A stretch of DNA of 37,753 bases from CAYZHV01 sp046541355 (GTDB lineage Bacteria; Spirochaetota; Spirochaetia; DSM-27196; Alkalispirochaetaceae). The DNA lies in assembly GCA_046541355.1 (NCBI GenBank), contig JBKHDM010000024.1, positions 1-37,753 on the forward strand. Direction: 5' to 3'. A program made the translations under genes and the position numbers. Numbering within the stretch: position 1 is the first letter of the stretch; each line of letters begins with the position of its first letter. Below are positions 15,108 to 23,950 of this stretch, in pieces. The notes below the pieces were generated by a model. That model worked only from the letters and a program-made list of their open reading frames with translations, was not told the DNA's origin and searched no databases.

Positions 15108-17501
15108 ATGAGTGTATCACCGAGGGACAGCTCTCCCCGCCTCGATAGAGAGGCAACAGAACAGCTCGTCGAACGTTTTCGGCTCCTCGAGGAGGGCGAG
15201 CCCTTCTCCCGCTCCCGCCGGATCGCCTCCCTCCTCGGCGGCGCCTGTCTCGGCGACAACCGCGGCCGCTTTGTTTTCTGGACGCCGGAGCTCGAAGAAC
15301 GGTTTGTCGCGCCCGAGGCGGTCTACCTCGAGCTGCTTCTCCCTCCGGAGGATCTCGACCTGACCCTCCCGGAACAGCAGGTGCCCTTTACCCGACGGCT
15401 CATACCGACCGCCCGGGTTGCAGGGTGCACCGTGGCAGTTGTGGACGGCGTGACCGGGGGGAGCCGGGAGAAAATCGGTACCTTCTACGCCCTGAGCTAT
15501 CTCGATGAGGGGGGCCGTCGGCAGCGCATCGTGGACCCCCTCGCCGCCTCGGTTCCCTTCGGTGCCGCGGCCCCGGCGGAGCTCTATGATATGGACGCGT
15601 TGCAGCGGGGGCGGGGTGACCGGGAGTACTTCCGTTCTCTCCTCACCGAGGCCGACCCCGATGGTACGCCCCGGGTGGCAGCGCCTTCAAACATGCTCGA
15701 GATTCACGTGGCAACGGCGACCGAGGAGGGGAGTCTCCGCGCCCTTGCCGCGCGATACCGACAGATCGGCGGGAAGCTCGAGGCGGGGCAGCCCCTCACC
15801 CCCGGAGAGCGGTCCTACGTCGGCTACGACGCGGTGCAACTCATGCCGGTGGAACCGACAATCCCCTACGAGGCGGGGCCGCTTTTCTGGGAGGAGCTTG
15901 AACAGGGATCCTTTGATAGAGAAGGGGCGCATCCGGTCACCCTGAGGCGACCTGACACGAGTAACTGGGGATACGACGTCATAACCGTCGCCTCTCCCGC
16001 TGCGAATCCGACGCTTCTGGCTACAGGCAGGCCGGATGAGCTCCTCGATCTCGTCACGACCCTCCATACCCTCCCGGGGCAGCCTGTAAAGGTGGTTCTC
16101 GATATCGTCTACGGGCACGCCGACAACCAGGCCCTCAGCCTGCTCAATCACCACTACTTTGCCGGATCGAACATGTACGGCCAGAACCTCAACTATCAGA
16201 ACCCGATGGTTCGCTCGATCCTCCTGGAGATGCAGTGGCGCAAGAGTCAGTATGGTGTCGACGGGATCAGGGTCGACGGAGCGCAGGACTTCAAGTACTG
16301 GGTGGCGGATGAGGACAAGCTCTACCACGACGACGAGTATCTCGGGCTGATGAACGACCTGGTGCAGGAGGTCGCGGGGGTGCGCTACCGGCCGTGGATG
16401 GTCTTCGAGGACGGAAGACCGTGGCCTCGGGACGACTGGGAGCTCTCCTCCACCTATCGGGAGGTGACAAAGCAGTTTCCCAACGTCGTGCAGTGGGGGC
16501 CGCTCACCTTTGCCCACAACACGCCGTTTCTCTTTACCTTCTGGATAAGCAAATGGTGGAGAATCGAGGAGATCGCCCGGTACGGCAGCCACTGGATCAC
16601 CGGCACATCCAACCATGACACCCTCCGTCGGGGTACCCAGGTCGACCCGCAGGCGCGGATCAACACCTACCTCGGTGAGACTCTCCCGGAGATCTTCAAG
16701 GAGGCGTACGACAGCCCGGGGACGCGGCTGTTCGATCTGGCGATGCCTGGTATACCGATGGATTTTCTCAACGCGAACAGTCGCGCTCCCTGGAGCTTCT
16801 TTCGTAACAGCGACGACACGTACGGGGTCAAGGTGATGAGCGAGGAGGCGCTTTTTCTCGACTGGGCGGTGGAGGACAGCCGGTTCGACCACGCCGAGGC
16901 TTTCGAGCGGACCAAGGCGTGGGGCTTTACCAGTCGCGCCGGCCTCAAGCGGTTTGTCCGAGCCCTCGACAGCGCGGTGCGCAGTACAGACTACGATCTG
17001 CCGGGGGTGGCGGCGATACTGAACGCCTACCAGCCGCCCCTGAGCGACTCCCACGCTTTTACTCCGGAGACCCTCAAGCGGATCGCCCGAGGGTGGATGG
17101 ATGACGTGCGGGACTACTGCAAGGTTCCCCGGTACGAGTCGCAGCTCGATGAGGAGCGCAGCGCCTTCTCCCTTGAACTGCGGCGCTTCCGCCGGCGCCG
17201 GAGCTGGCTCACCGATGATCTCGGAGAGGGGGAGTTTCTCGGCCGTCTCCCGGAGGCTGCGGGAAGTGTTATCTTCTATCTGTTGCGCAGAAGCCCCGAC
17301 GGCGGGGAGGAGCTGCTGTTCGTGGAAAACATGGAGGGGGCGCCCTACACCGTCACCCCCAGGGATCTACCGATTCCGGGACTGAAGCGTGAGGGGTGGA
17401 AACCGGCCCTGGTGGTCCCGGGGGTGCGGGATCCCGAGGCGGGCCGACCCCTCAAGCTTCGAAACGGCCAGGGAGTGCTGTTCTCCCGAAGGGGTGGATA
17501 A
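15108..17501 (+). CDS. GH13 (alpha-amylase family) glycosyl hydrolase or transferase
   Basis: ATG 15108 is chosen because the 32 codons before it look non-coding; the ribosome site is weak. The 797-residue product has all four GH13 regions. Region I is 'VVLDIVYGH' (Asp332). Region II, 'GIRVDGAQDF', holds the nucleophile Asp390. Region III, 'WMVFEDG', holds the acid/base Glu434. Region IV is 'GTSNHDT' (Asp504). A beta-rich N-domain (about 50-230) and a C-terminal beta domain (about 690-797) flank the barrel. No signal peptide is seen, so it should act on alpha-glucans or alpha-glucosides in the cytoplasm. The subfamily (glycogen debranching, glucosyl transfer or phosphorylase) cannot be settled. 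Its stop is overlapped by the PilZ gene start. Confidence 0.9.
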   Translation: MSVSPRDSSPRLDREATEQLVERFRLLEEGEPFSRSRRIASLLGGACLGDNRGRFVFWTPELEERFVAPEAVYLELLLPPEDLDLTLPEQQVPFTRRLIPTARVAGCTVAVVDGVTGGSREKIGTFYALSYLDEGGRRQRIVDPLAASVPFGAAAPAELYDMDALQRGRGDREYFRSLLTEADPDGTPRVAAPSNMLEIHVATATEEGSLRALAARYRQIGGKLEAGQPLTPGERSYVGYDAVQLMPVEPTIPYEAGPLFWEELEQGSFDREGAHPVTLRRPDTSNWGYDVITVASPAANPTLLATGRPDELLDLVTTLHTLPGQPVKVVLDIVYGHADNQALSLLNHHYFAGSNMYGQNLNYQNPMVRSILLEMQWRKSQYGVDGIRVDGAQDFKYWVADEDKLYHDDEYLGLMNDLVQEVAGVRYRPWMVFEDGRPWPRDDWELSSTYREVTKQFPNVVQWGPLTFAHNTPFLFTFWISKWWRIEEIARYGSHWITGTSNHDTLRRGTQVDPQARINTYLGETLPEIFKEAYDSPGTRLFDLAMPGIPMDFLNANSRAPWSFFRNSDDTYGVKVMSEEALFLDWAVEDSRFDHAEAFERTKAWGFTSRAGLKRFVRALDSAVRSTDYDLPGVAAILNAYQPPLSDSHAFTPETLKRIARGWMDDVRDYCKVPRYESQLDEERSAFSLELRRFRRRRSWLTDDLGEGEFLGRLPEAAGSVIFYLLRRSPDGGEELLFVENMEGAPYTVTPRDLPIPGLKREGWKPALVVPGVRDPEAGRPLKLRNGQGVLFSRRGG

Positions 17502-18295
17502 TGAGTGGCGTCAACACACCGGTTACCGACATAGACTCCCGGAGGCCCGCCGGAGGCAGGAGAGTCTACTTTCTCTACCCGCCGAGCGTGGTCGAGGATT
17601 CCATGATCCAGTTTCTCATTACCGCCCAGTATGAGGCGGCGATAATCAAGGACCATCGGGCGGTGGTCCCGGTGATACGAAAGAATCCGAACTCCATCAT
17701 CTACTGCAACCTCGACGCGAAGGGTAACGCCCAGGAGATCGAGCGACTTATCCGCCACCTGGTGGAGACCAAGGAGGAGCACGGCTGCGACGTTGGCGTG
17801 CTCTCCTACAATAAGGATCCCTCCCTGGTGGAAAAGTACCTCATGGATATCGGCGTAACCGCCGGTTATGTCACCCTCAAGATCGGATTCGAGGAGAGCG
17901 CGAAGATAATTATCAGGACCCTCGAGGCGGCGGAGGCGCGGGGGAGGCGACAGTTCGTCCGGGTCAAAGTCCCCCAGGGAAAGGGAAGCCTTTCGGTTCA
18001 GCTCGAGCGGAAAAAGATCGAGGGAGAGCTCCTCGACGTGAGCGTCGCGGGTATCGCCTGCCGACTCCCGGAGGAGTTTCCGGCGGGCACCTACCTCGAG
18101 GATATCCAGCTGCGTCTCTGGGGTACCCTGGTGGGGCTCAGCGGCAAGATCGCCGGCAGTCGCCAGGCAGGAGGGCGGCCGATCTATGTCGTTTTGTTCG
18201 AGGAGCCCGTCTCATCCCTCGTCCGGGGGCGTATCTACGGGTTTGTCCGTAAAGTTCTCCAGGCCGAGACCGACGTCCATCTGCCCCGGAGGTAG
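17501..18295 (+). CDS. PilZ-domain c-di-GMP receptor with N-terminal receiver-like domain
   Basis: ATG 17501 shares its A with the stop of the GH13 gene (TAATG), with an AGGGG site about 7 bases upstream, so translation is coupled. In the 264-residue product, residues 20-145 alternate strands and helices like a receiver or Rossmann-type domain (VYFLYPPS, SIIYCNL, VGVLSYNKD). The C-terminal PilZ domain (about 150-255) has an RxxxR-type motif (RRQFVRV) and 'DVSVAG', fitting the [D/N]xSxxG motif that binds c-di-GMP. The protein is soluble. Neighbouring c-di-GMP synthesis and breakdown genes make a role as effector likely. What it controls is unknown, although coupling to a GH13 enzyme suggests carbohydrate metabolism. 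Confidence 0.88.
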   Translation: MSGVNTPVTDIDSRRPAGGRRVYFLYPPSVVEDSMIQFLITAQYEAAIIKDHRAVVPVIRKNPNSIIYCNLDAKGNAQEIERLIRHLVETKEEHGCDVGVLSYNKDPSLVEKYLMDIGVTAGYVTLKIGFEESAKIIIRTLEAAEARGRRQFVRVKVPQGKGSLSVQLERKKIEGELLDVSVAGIACRLPEEFPAGTYLEDIQLRLWGTLVGLSGKIAGSRQAGGRPIYVVLFEEPVSSLVRGRIYGFVRKVLQAETDVHLPRR

Positions 18296-18310
18296 ACTGT
18301 CGCGGCCAGG

Positions 18311-18348
18311 TCCCACGCCCCGCTGATCCCACGCCCCGCTGATCGGGG
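18311..18348. repeat. Two 16-base tandem repeats ending in a small hairpin
   Basis: The 16-base unit TCCCACGCCCCGCTGA occurs twice head to tail (18311-18326, 18327-18342). The end of the second copy with its downstream bases forms CCCCG-CTGAT-CGGGG (18334-18348). It lies between the PilZ gene and the promoter of the EAL gene and could weakly end transcription, though no T run follows. Confidence 0.7.
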
Positions 18349-18396
18349 TTCCGGTGGAGCTGAGGCGTCCCATTGGTCCGCCGCAAGAGGCAGTCG

Positions 18397-18425
18397 TTGA
18401 CACCCTCGGCGGGGAGAACTACTCT
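18397..18425 (+). promoter_or_regulatory. Sigma-70-type promoter for the EAL/GGDEF gene pair
   Basis: A perfect TTGACA (18397-18402) is followed after 17 bases by TACTCT (18420-18425). Transcription from here would start near 18432, giving a leader of about 12 bases before ATG 18445. This argues against the in-frame TTG at 18373 as start. Confidence 0.65.
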
Positions 18426-18444
18426 TTTGCCCAAGCGCCGCGTT

Positions 18445-20121
18445 ATGCCCGATACATTTGAGTTCATCGTAAACCAGTCGAGAGATTTCATAACTCTGAT
18501 AGACCGCCACTATCGCTATGTTTTTGTCAACGAAGCGTACGCGAGGACGGTCGGGCTTCCGCGTAAGGAGATCGTGGACCGGACGGTTCCGGAGATCTGG
18601 GGTGAGGATCGTTTCGAGGAGACGATAAAGGCTCAGATCGACCGCTGCCTTTCGGGAGAGGAGGTTCACTACGTGGAGAACTTCCGCTTCGGAACGCAGA
18701 AGAAGAGCATGCACGTTTCCTTTTACCCCTACGGAGAGGAGGCGGGAGAGGTCACCCACGTCCTCGTTTTTTCCCACGACATTACCCGCCTCGCGGAGGT
18801 GGAAAACCGCCTCCAGGACTTTGAGTACCGCGACGCCCTTACGGGACTCTACAATCGGCGCAGCCTCGAGGAGCTCCTCGCCACCGAGCTCCAGCGGGCG
18901 AGACGCTCCACCAGCGACCGGCTCCGGGGTGTTGTTTTTCTCAGTCTCAAGAACTTCAAGGAGATAAACCGTGCCTACGGCCACCACATCGGCGATCTGC
19001 TCCTCGAACACAGCGCCAACCGACTGCGGGACGTGGTTCGCTCCAGTGATCTTCTTTTTCGATTCGACGGGGCGAACCTCGTTGTTCTACTGACCCAGAT
19101 ATCCCGGGAGACGGATGTTGCGATGGTCGCCCAGAAACTGTTTGACGCCGTCGCCGTACCCTACGACTTCAGAGGGGAGGTAATCCACGTCTACGCCTAC
19201 CTCGGCGTCTCAATCTACCCCCAGGACGGCGAGGACGTAACGACACTGATCCAGCGGGCCAACTCCGCGAGTGTGGAGGCTGAGGTCCAGGGCAAGCCCT
19301 TTGTGATCTATAACGCCGAGCTCCACAGTTCCGCGGTCCGGCGGATGACGATGGTAAGTGAGCTGCAGCGCGCCTTCGAGGAGGGGCAGCTCGAGCTGTA
19401 CTTTCAGCCGATCATGCGTGTTCGCCCGCAAGGGGCACAGATGGTCGGCGCGGAGGCGTTGATCCGCTGGAACCATCCGAGTCAGGGGCGGTTGAACCCG
19501 GCTGCCTTTATCGAGCTCGCCGAGCAGTCCGGGCTGGTGGCGCTGATCGACAAATGGGCACTCTACCGGATCATCCACTACCTCCGGGAGTGGGGGACGC
19601 AGCCTCCCTTCTTTATATCGATGAACATCAGCGCCGAGGAGATGGCCGACGAGTTTCTCCTCGAGGTCGTGCAGGCCGCCCTCAAGGAGGAGGAGGGGGT
19701 CGACCCGAGTATGCTCAAGCTGGAGCTTACCGAGTCGATGAGTATGCGAAACCCGGATACCGCGATCCGGCAGATGGAGTTGCTGCAGGAGGCGGGCATC
19801 GACGTCTGGATAGATGACTTCGGCACCGGCCACTCCTCCCTCGGCTACCTCAAACAGCTGCCGAGCAAGGTCCTCAAGCTCGACCGATTTTTTGTCGCGG
19901 ATATCGAGCACAACAGTGGTGAGCGGGAGTACCTCGAGAGCGTGCTTCGAACCGTCACATCCCGGGGGAAAGAGGCGATAATGGAGGGGGTGACCACGGC
20001 GGAACAGGTGAACCTGCTTCTGGAGATGGGCTGCTCCCTGATGCAGGGCTACTACTTCTCCCTTCCAATGCCGGCCCGGGAGCTCCGGGAGCTTCTTGAG
20101 GATGGCGGGACGGGCGGATGA
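18445..20121 (+). CDS. PAS-GGDEF(degenerate)-EAL c-di-GMP phosphodiesterase
   Basis: The 558-residue product starts at ATG 18445, just downstream of a good promoter; no clear ribosome site is present. Domains in order: PAS (about 5-115, with 'FITLIDRHYRYVFVN'), GGDEF (about 125-285) and EAL (about 305-550). The GGDEF signature is degenerate: Asp208-Gly-Ala-Asn-Leu212 follows Arg-Phe, so this domain should not make c-di-GMP but may bind GTP or regulate. The EAL domain keeps Glu337 (EAL), 'MNIS', 'LELTES', Asp457-Asp458 (DDFGTG), Lys478 (LKLD) and 'QGYYFS', so it should hydrolyse c-di-GMP. Its stop overlaps the start of the diguanylate cyclase gene as ATGA. Confidence 0.93.
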   Translation: MPDTFEFIVNQSRDFITLIDRHYRYVFVNEAYARTVGLPRKEIVDRTVPEIWGEDRFEETIKAQIDRCLSGEEVHYVENFRFGTQKKSMHVSFYPYGEEAGEVTHVLVFSHDITRLAEVENRLQDFEYRDALTGLYNRRSLEELLATELQRARRSTSDRLRGVVFLSLKNFKEINRAYGHHIGDLLLEHSANRLRDVVRSSDLLFRFDGANLVVLLTQISRETDVAMVAQKLFDAVAVPYDFRGEVIHVYAYLGVSIYPQDGEDVTTLIQRANSASVEAEVQGKPFVIYNAELHSSAVRRMTMVSELQRAFEEGQLELYFQPIMRVRPQGAQMVGAEALIRWNHPSQGRLNPAAFIELAEQSGLVALIDKWALYRIIHYLREWGTQPPFFISMNISAEEMADEFLLEVVQAALKEEEGVDPSMLKLELTESMSMRNPDTAIRQMELLQEAGIDVWIDDFGTGHSSLGYLKQLPSKVLKLDRFFVADIEHNSGEREYLESVLRTVTSRGKEAIMEGVTTAEQVNLLLEMGCSLMQGYYFSLPMPARELRELLEDGGTGG

Positions 20122-21851
20122 GCTCAGCGACCCCGCCTCCGGGGAGGGGGCGTCTCCGCCTCCTTCTGGTTCTGGTGGTTCTGCCGCTTTTTCCGGTATC
20201 CGTGATTGCCAATGGTGTGGCCCTCGACTGGGAGTACCGGTGGAGCGAACAGGAGCAGTGGCGGCGGACCTCGGAGCCGAGCAATCCTCCCGGGCGGTCG
20301 GGTTCTTCCCTCCTCTGGCTCCGCAGCCGTCTGCCGGAGGAGCCGGTGGCGGACCCGACTCTCTTTGTCTTCAGCATCGATACCGCCGCGATCTTTTACC
20401 TCGACGGTGAGGAGATCTACTCCTTTCCGGAGCACACGCCGGGAGAGGCGGTAGCTTTTGCGGGCTGGCCCTGGCACATGGTCCGGTTTCCCGAGGGTAG
20501 CGCCGGCAGTGAGCTCACCGTCCGGGTCTACTCCGACTATCGGGATATCGGGCTGTGGGGCAACGTCATCTACGGAAACCGGGGGGATCTCACCGTCTAT
20601 CTGTTCGGCAGAGATCTGCCGCGGTTCCTCTCAGCCACGGTGCTTCTTGCCGTGGGGGTGATGTCTCTCATCGCCTTCGCCTCCGGGCCGGGCCGATGGA
20701 ACTACCTCCTTCTCTTTTCGATCGTTTCTGTAATGACGGTCTGGACTGTTACCAGCAGCTTTTCAAAGCAGTTCATCGGCGGAAGCATCTGGTGGTGGGA
20801 CCTCGCGGATGCGAGTTTGCTGATGGTGATCTTTGCCCTCTTCTCCCGGCTCTTGATGCGTTATCTCGCCGGGCCGTATAAGAGAGTGTTTGCGCTATTC
20901 TTCTGGGCTTACACCCTCTTCGGGATACTGACATTTCTCCTTCCCGTCACCGGCGCGGTGCCGCTCCACGCCGTCTACGCGCCCCAGGACCTCCTCTACC
21001 TCGTCTTCTGGCTTGCCACATTTGTCGCTTCCCTCCGGACCGCCCGAAGTGGGGACCCGGAGGGAACGATCCTGACGGTCACCTCCGTTCTCGCGGGCCT
21101 CTCGGGAGCCTACTCGGTCCTCGTGGCCCACAGCGTCGTCGCCTGGACGGACAACTTCCACCATTTTACCCTTCTCATCCTGGCGGTGGGACTCTCGATC
21201 CTTGTGGGTCGCCGGTTCAGTAAGGTCTACAGTGATCTGCGGGTGCGAACTTCCGATCTCGAGAGCCTCAATGAGAACCTGGAGTCCATCGTGGAGCAGC
21301 GCACCCGGGAGCTCCAGAAGGAGAAGGAGAAGTTGCAGGAACTCTCCTCCATCGATTTTCTCACCGGCCTGTACAACCGGCGGCAGTTTACAGAGCTCCT
21401 CGAAAAGGCGATGTCCAACGCCCGCCGTCGCGGCGGGAGGCTTCTGTTCATGATTTTCGATGTCGACAGGTTCAAGGAGCTTAACGACACCCACGGCCAT
21501 CTCGTCGGCGACGTCGTCTTGAGAAACGTAGCGGCGGTGATTTCCACCCACCTGCGCCTCGGCGATGTCGCCGGCCGGTTCGGGGGAGACGAGTTTGTGG
21601 CGCTCCTCACCGATGTGGATCCGGAGACCCTCGGGGCGACGGTGGAGCGGGTGCGGGACTCGGTCCGGCAGCACGACTGGTTTGAAGAGACCTACCAGGT
21701 TACCGTGAGCAGCGGTGCCGCCTTGTATGACGCCGAGCGCCACGGGGAGAACGTCGATCTGCTGATCGGGGAAGCGGACCACGCGCTCTACGAGGCGAAG
21801 CGGGGGGGCAGGGACCAGAGCAGGATCGCTATCGCTCCCGGGCCGCTCTGA
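20118..21851 (+). CDS. 7TM-type diguanylate cyclase (7TMR-DISM-like, GGDEF)
   Basis: The 577-residue product has a signal-like N-terminal helix (about 14-31) and a periplasmic beta-rich domain (about 33-165, 'LWLRSRLP', 'IFYLDGEEIY') of 7TMR-DISM type. About seven membrane helices (about 170-380) and a short coiled coil (about 390-415) follow, then a GGDEF domain (about 415-570). The motif is intact (Gly489-Gly-Asp-Glu-Phe493), and the product-inhibition site RxxD is present (Arg480-Asp483). It should make c-di-GMP from two GTP in response to an envelope signal and be limited by feedback. The start overlaps the stop of the EAL gene, so opposing activities are made from one message. Confidence 0.93.
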   Translation: MSSATPPPGRGRLRLLLVLVVLPLFPVSVIANGVALDWEYRWSEQEQWRRTSEPSNPPGRSGSSLLWLRSRLPEEPVADPTLFVFSIDTAAIFYLDGEEIYSFPEHTPGEAVAFAGWPWHMVRFPEGSAGSELTVRVYSDYRDIGLWGNVIYGNRGDLTVYLFGRDLPRFLSATVLLAVGVMSLIAFASGPGRWNYLLLFSIVSVMTVWTVTSSFSKQFIGGSIWWWDLADASLLMVIFALFSRLLMRYLAGPYKRVFALFFWAYTLFGILTFLLPVTGAVPLHAVYAPQDLLYLVFWLATFVASLRTARSGDPEGTILTVTSVLAGLSGAYSVLVAHSVVAWTDNFHHFTLLILAVGLSILVGRRFSKVYSDLRVRTSDLESLNENLESIVEQRTRELQKEKEKLQELSSIDFLTGLYNRRQFTELLEKAMSNARRRGGRLLFMIFDVDRFKELNDTHGHLVGDVVLRNVAAVISTHLRLGDVAGRFGGDEFVALLTDVDPETLGATVERVRDSVRQHDWFEETYQVTVSSGAALYDAERHGENVDLLIGEADHALYEAKRGGRDQSRIAIAPGPL

Positions 21852-21882
21852 GGAAAATCGGCGCCTGGGACGCCGGTATCGG

Positions 21883-22458
21883 CTACTCGAGACCTTTTGG
21901 GGGCCCGAGGATCTCTTTCAGGAGGATCCCTCGCTGGAGGGGGGGATAGGCGTTGAGGCGCTCGAGGGGGTCGGCCCGGTGCGGCTTTGCCGTCTCTTTC
22001 TCTGCAGCCTCTGTTCGCCAGTCGCGCTCATCCGGCCCTCCGGCCCGCCGCCTCTCGGGTCTCGGATAGTCGGGGCGTGGTGGGGCAAAGCTCTCCACGC
22101 CCGGAGGGACCCGCTCATCTCCCTCCTGCCCGCCCCGCTGGTCGCTGTCGGAGCGCCGGGTAAAGAGTGCGGCAAGGCTCTCCAAAATCTTCGGCGCCGG
22201 ACGCTTCCCGCGCCCCTGAGCATCCTGGGTGTCCCGGTCCGCCGCCCTCTCGGCCTCCCGAGGCTCTGACGACGGCCGCCCACCCTGCCGGCCGGCTCGC
22301 CGGCGTCCGAATATCCCGCGCCCCCTCCCGGAACGGCTCTCGCCGCCGGAGGCGGTCCGTCCGGCGCGGGTCCTGCGACGCCTCCTGAGGATCGCCAGGA
22401 GGATCGGGGTGGAGGCAATCGCGATCGCGACGATCAACTCGAGAAGGGTGTTTGCCAT
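21883..22458 (-). CDS. Small membrane protein with Arg/Gly-rich disordered tail
   Basis: The 191-residue product has one N-terminal membrane helix (about residues 4-23) followed by a strongly basic stretch of seven Arg, then a low-complexity Arg/Gly/Pro/Glu-rich region (about 30-165). It ends in a short helical segment, 'ILLKEILGPPKGLE'. The topology is probably N-out with a cytoplasmic tail. AAGGAG lies 8 bases before the ATG, inside the end of floA, and the gap to floA is 5 bases, so it belongs to the flotillin operon. No family is recognised. The base composition of the tail is extreme, but the reading frame is intact and conserved at both ends in character. Confidence 0.7.
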   Translation of the reverse strand: MANTLLELIVAIAIASTPILLAILRRRRRTRAGRTASGGESRSGRGRGIFGRRRAGRQGGRPSSEPREAERAADRDTQDAQGRGKRPAPKILESLAALFTRRSDSDQRGGQEGDERVPPGVESFAPPRPDYPRPERRRAGGPDERDWRTEAAEKETAKPHRADPLERLNAYPPLQRGILLKEILGPPKGLE

Positions 22459-22463
22459 CTCTA

Positions 22464-23480
22464 CTACTCCTTGTCACCCTCGTCGCGGCCGGAGCGGTCC
22501 TCCTCACCACCGATGGCGTTACGCATCTGGGTGTCGGCCTGTACGTTTCGCAGACGGTAGTAATCCATCACCCCGAGGTTCCCGCTGCGGAACGCCTCGG
22601 CGATCGCCTTCGGAATCTCCGCTTCCGCGAGGACAACCTTGGCCCGGTTCTCCTGCACCTCCGCTATCATCTCCTGTTCCTTCGCCGTCGCCGCCGCCCG
22701 GCGCTTCTCAGCCTCCGCCTGGAACCGACGCTTGTCCGCCTCCGCCTGGTCCGCCTGGAGTTTGGCGCCGAGGTTCTGGCCGACGTCGATATCGGCTATA
22801 TCGATGGAGAGAATCTCAAAGGCGGTGCCGGCGTCGAGCCCCTTTTCAAGGACTCTCCGGGATATGAGGTCGGGGTTCTCCAGGACCGCCTTGTAGGTCT
22901 CCGAGGAGCCTATGGTAGTGACGATGCCCTCACCAACCCGGGCGATGATCGTCTCCTCCGTGGCGCCGCCGACGAGACGCTCGATGTTGGCCCTGACGGT
23001 AACCCTCGCCTTTACCTTGAGCTGGATGCCGTCCTTCGCCACCGCCTCGATCGCCTCCTTTCCCTTCGTCGGGTCCGGGCAGTCGATCACCTTCGGATTG
23101 ACACTCGTCTTTACCGCCTCGAGGACGTCCCGACCGGCGAGGTCGATCGCCGCGGCCCGGCGAAAGTCGAGGGGGATGTTCGCCTTGTTGGCCGCAACGA
23201 GGGACTGGCTCACCCGGCGGACGTCTCCCCGGGCGAGATGGTGGGTTTCCAGGGGCTCGGGGTCCATCGGAATCCCCGCCTTGACCAGGATAATCCGGCT
23301 GTCGACGATTACCGCCGGGTCCACCTTTCTGAGCCACATCCCGATAATCCGGGTTATCGGCACCGCCGCCCCGGAGAGGAGCGCCCGGAACCAGAGTCCG
23401 AAGAACCTGACGAAAACAAAAATGAGCCCCAGGGCGACGAGCCCCAGAACGGCATAGAGTACAACGAGTTCAATCTCCAT
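22464..23480 (-). CDS. floA: Flotillin-like protein FloA
   Basis: The 338-residue product matches FloA (YqfA) in length and order. An N-terminal membrane hairpin or helix (about 4-35, 'GLIFVFVRFFGLWFRALLSG') is followed by the SPFH/PHB-like core ('DVRRVSQSLVAANKANIPLDF', read in two parts). The Glu/Ala/Arg-rich coiled-coil (about 235-300, 'QADQAEADKRRFQAEAEKRR') is followed by 'GVMDYYRLRN'. FloA forms functional membrane microdomains and influences fluidity and protein complexes. AAGGAGG lies 7 bases before the ATG. The gene overlaps the short NfeD gene by 11 bases; NfeD partners are classic neighbours of flotillins. Confidence 0.95.
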   Translation of the reverse strand: MEIELVVLYAVLGLVALGLIFVFVRFFGLWFRALLSGAAVPITRIIGMWLRKVDPAVIVDSRIILVKAGIPMDPEPLETHHLARGDVRRVSQSLVAANKANIPLDFRRAAAIDLAGRDVLEAVKTSVNPKVIDCPDPTKGKEAIEAVAKDGIQLKVKARVTVRANIERLVGGATEETIIARVGEGIVTTIGSSETYKAVLENPDLISRRVLEKGLDAGTAFEILSIDIADIDVGQNLGAKLQADQAEADKRRFQAEAEKRRAAATAKEQEMIAEVQENRAKVVLAEAEIPKAIAEAFRSGNLGVMDYYRLRNVQADTQMRNAIGGEEDRSGRDEGDKE

Positions 23481-23946
23481 CGCTCTTCCTCCTTACAACG
23501 ATCCTTGCGCCTTCCACGGCAACAACCTCAACAGGTGTTCCCCGGTCGATGTACTCACCGCCGGTGACCACGCTCTTACGCTCCCGGTCAAACAGGGCTA
23601 CCCCCGAGGGATGAAGATCGGTCACAGCCTCACCCAGGTCTCCCTGCACGACGCCGGAGCTCTCCACCTCCGTGGCCTCATCGCTGGTTAGGATCAGCCG
23701 CCGGCCGAAAAAGCTCTTCGGGAACCGTTTGAACCCGCCGATCAACACGCTCGGGGTTACCAGTAACGCGGTGATGAGCAACAGGAAGCCCCAGGGCTCG
23801 CTGTGCCCGGCAAATCCGAGGATCACCGAGACGACAACCGTGATCAGCCCCGCGATACCGACCATGCCGAGGGCGGGGATAAAGAACTCCACCAGTATCG
23901 CGAGGGACCCGACAAGAATAAGGGCGAAATGAACCCACAGCGGCAT
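23470..23946 (-). CDS. Short NfeD-like membrane protein
   Basis: I chose ATG 23946, 4 bases after the stop of the long NfeD gene, with a GGGAG site 10 bases upstream; an in-frame start at 23994 would overlap that gene by 44 bases. The 158-residue product has two or three membrane helices (about residues 4-70, 'FALILVGSLAILVEFFIPALG') and a C-terminal OB-fold domain (about 95-155, 'GEAVTDLHPSGVALFD', 'EYIDRGTPVEVVAVEG') typical of NfeD. It lacks the protease domain of the long form. It is thought to interact with flotillins at the membrane. Its gene sits between the long NfeD and floA, as commonly seen. Confidence 0.9.
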   Translation of the reverse strand: MPLWVHFALILVGSLAILVEFFIPALGMVGIAGLITVVVSVILGFAGHSEPWGFLLLITALLVTPSVLIGGFKRFPKSFFGRRLILTSDEATEVESSGVVQGDLGEAVTDLHPSGVALFDRERKSVVTGGEYIDRGTPVEVVAVEGARIVVRRKSDGD

Positions 23947-23950
23947 CGGT

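Noticed and set aside
22115..22510. Long Arg/Gly-rich frames on both strands around 22100-22900
   Set aside because: They are out-of-frame shadows of the FloA operon caused by high G+C; the assigned frames carry family motifs and ribosome sites.
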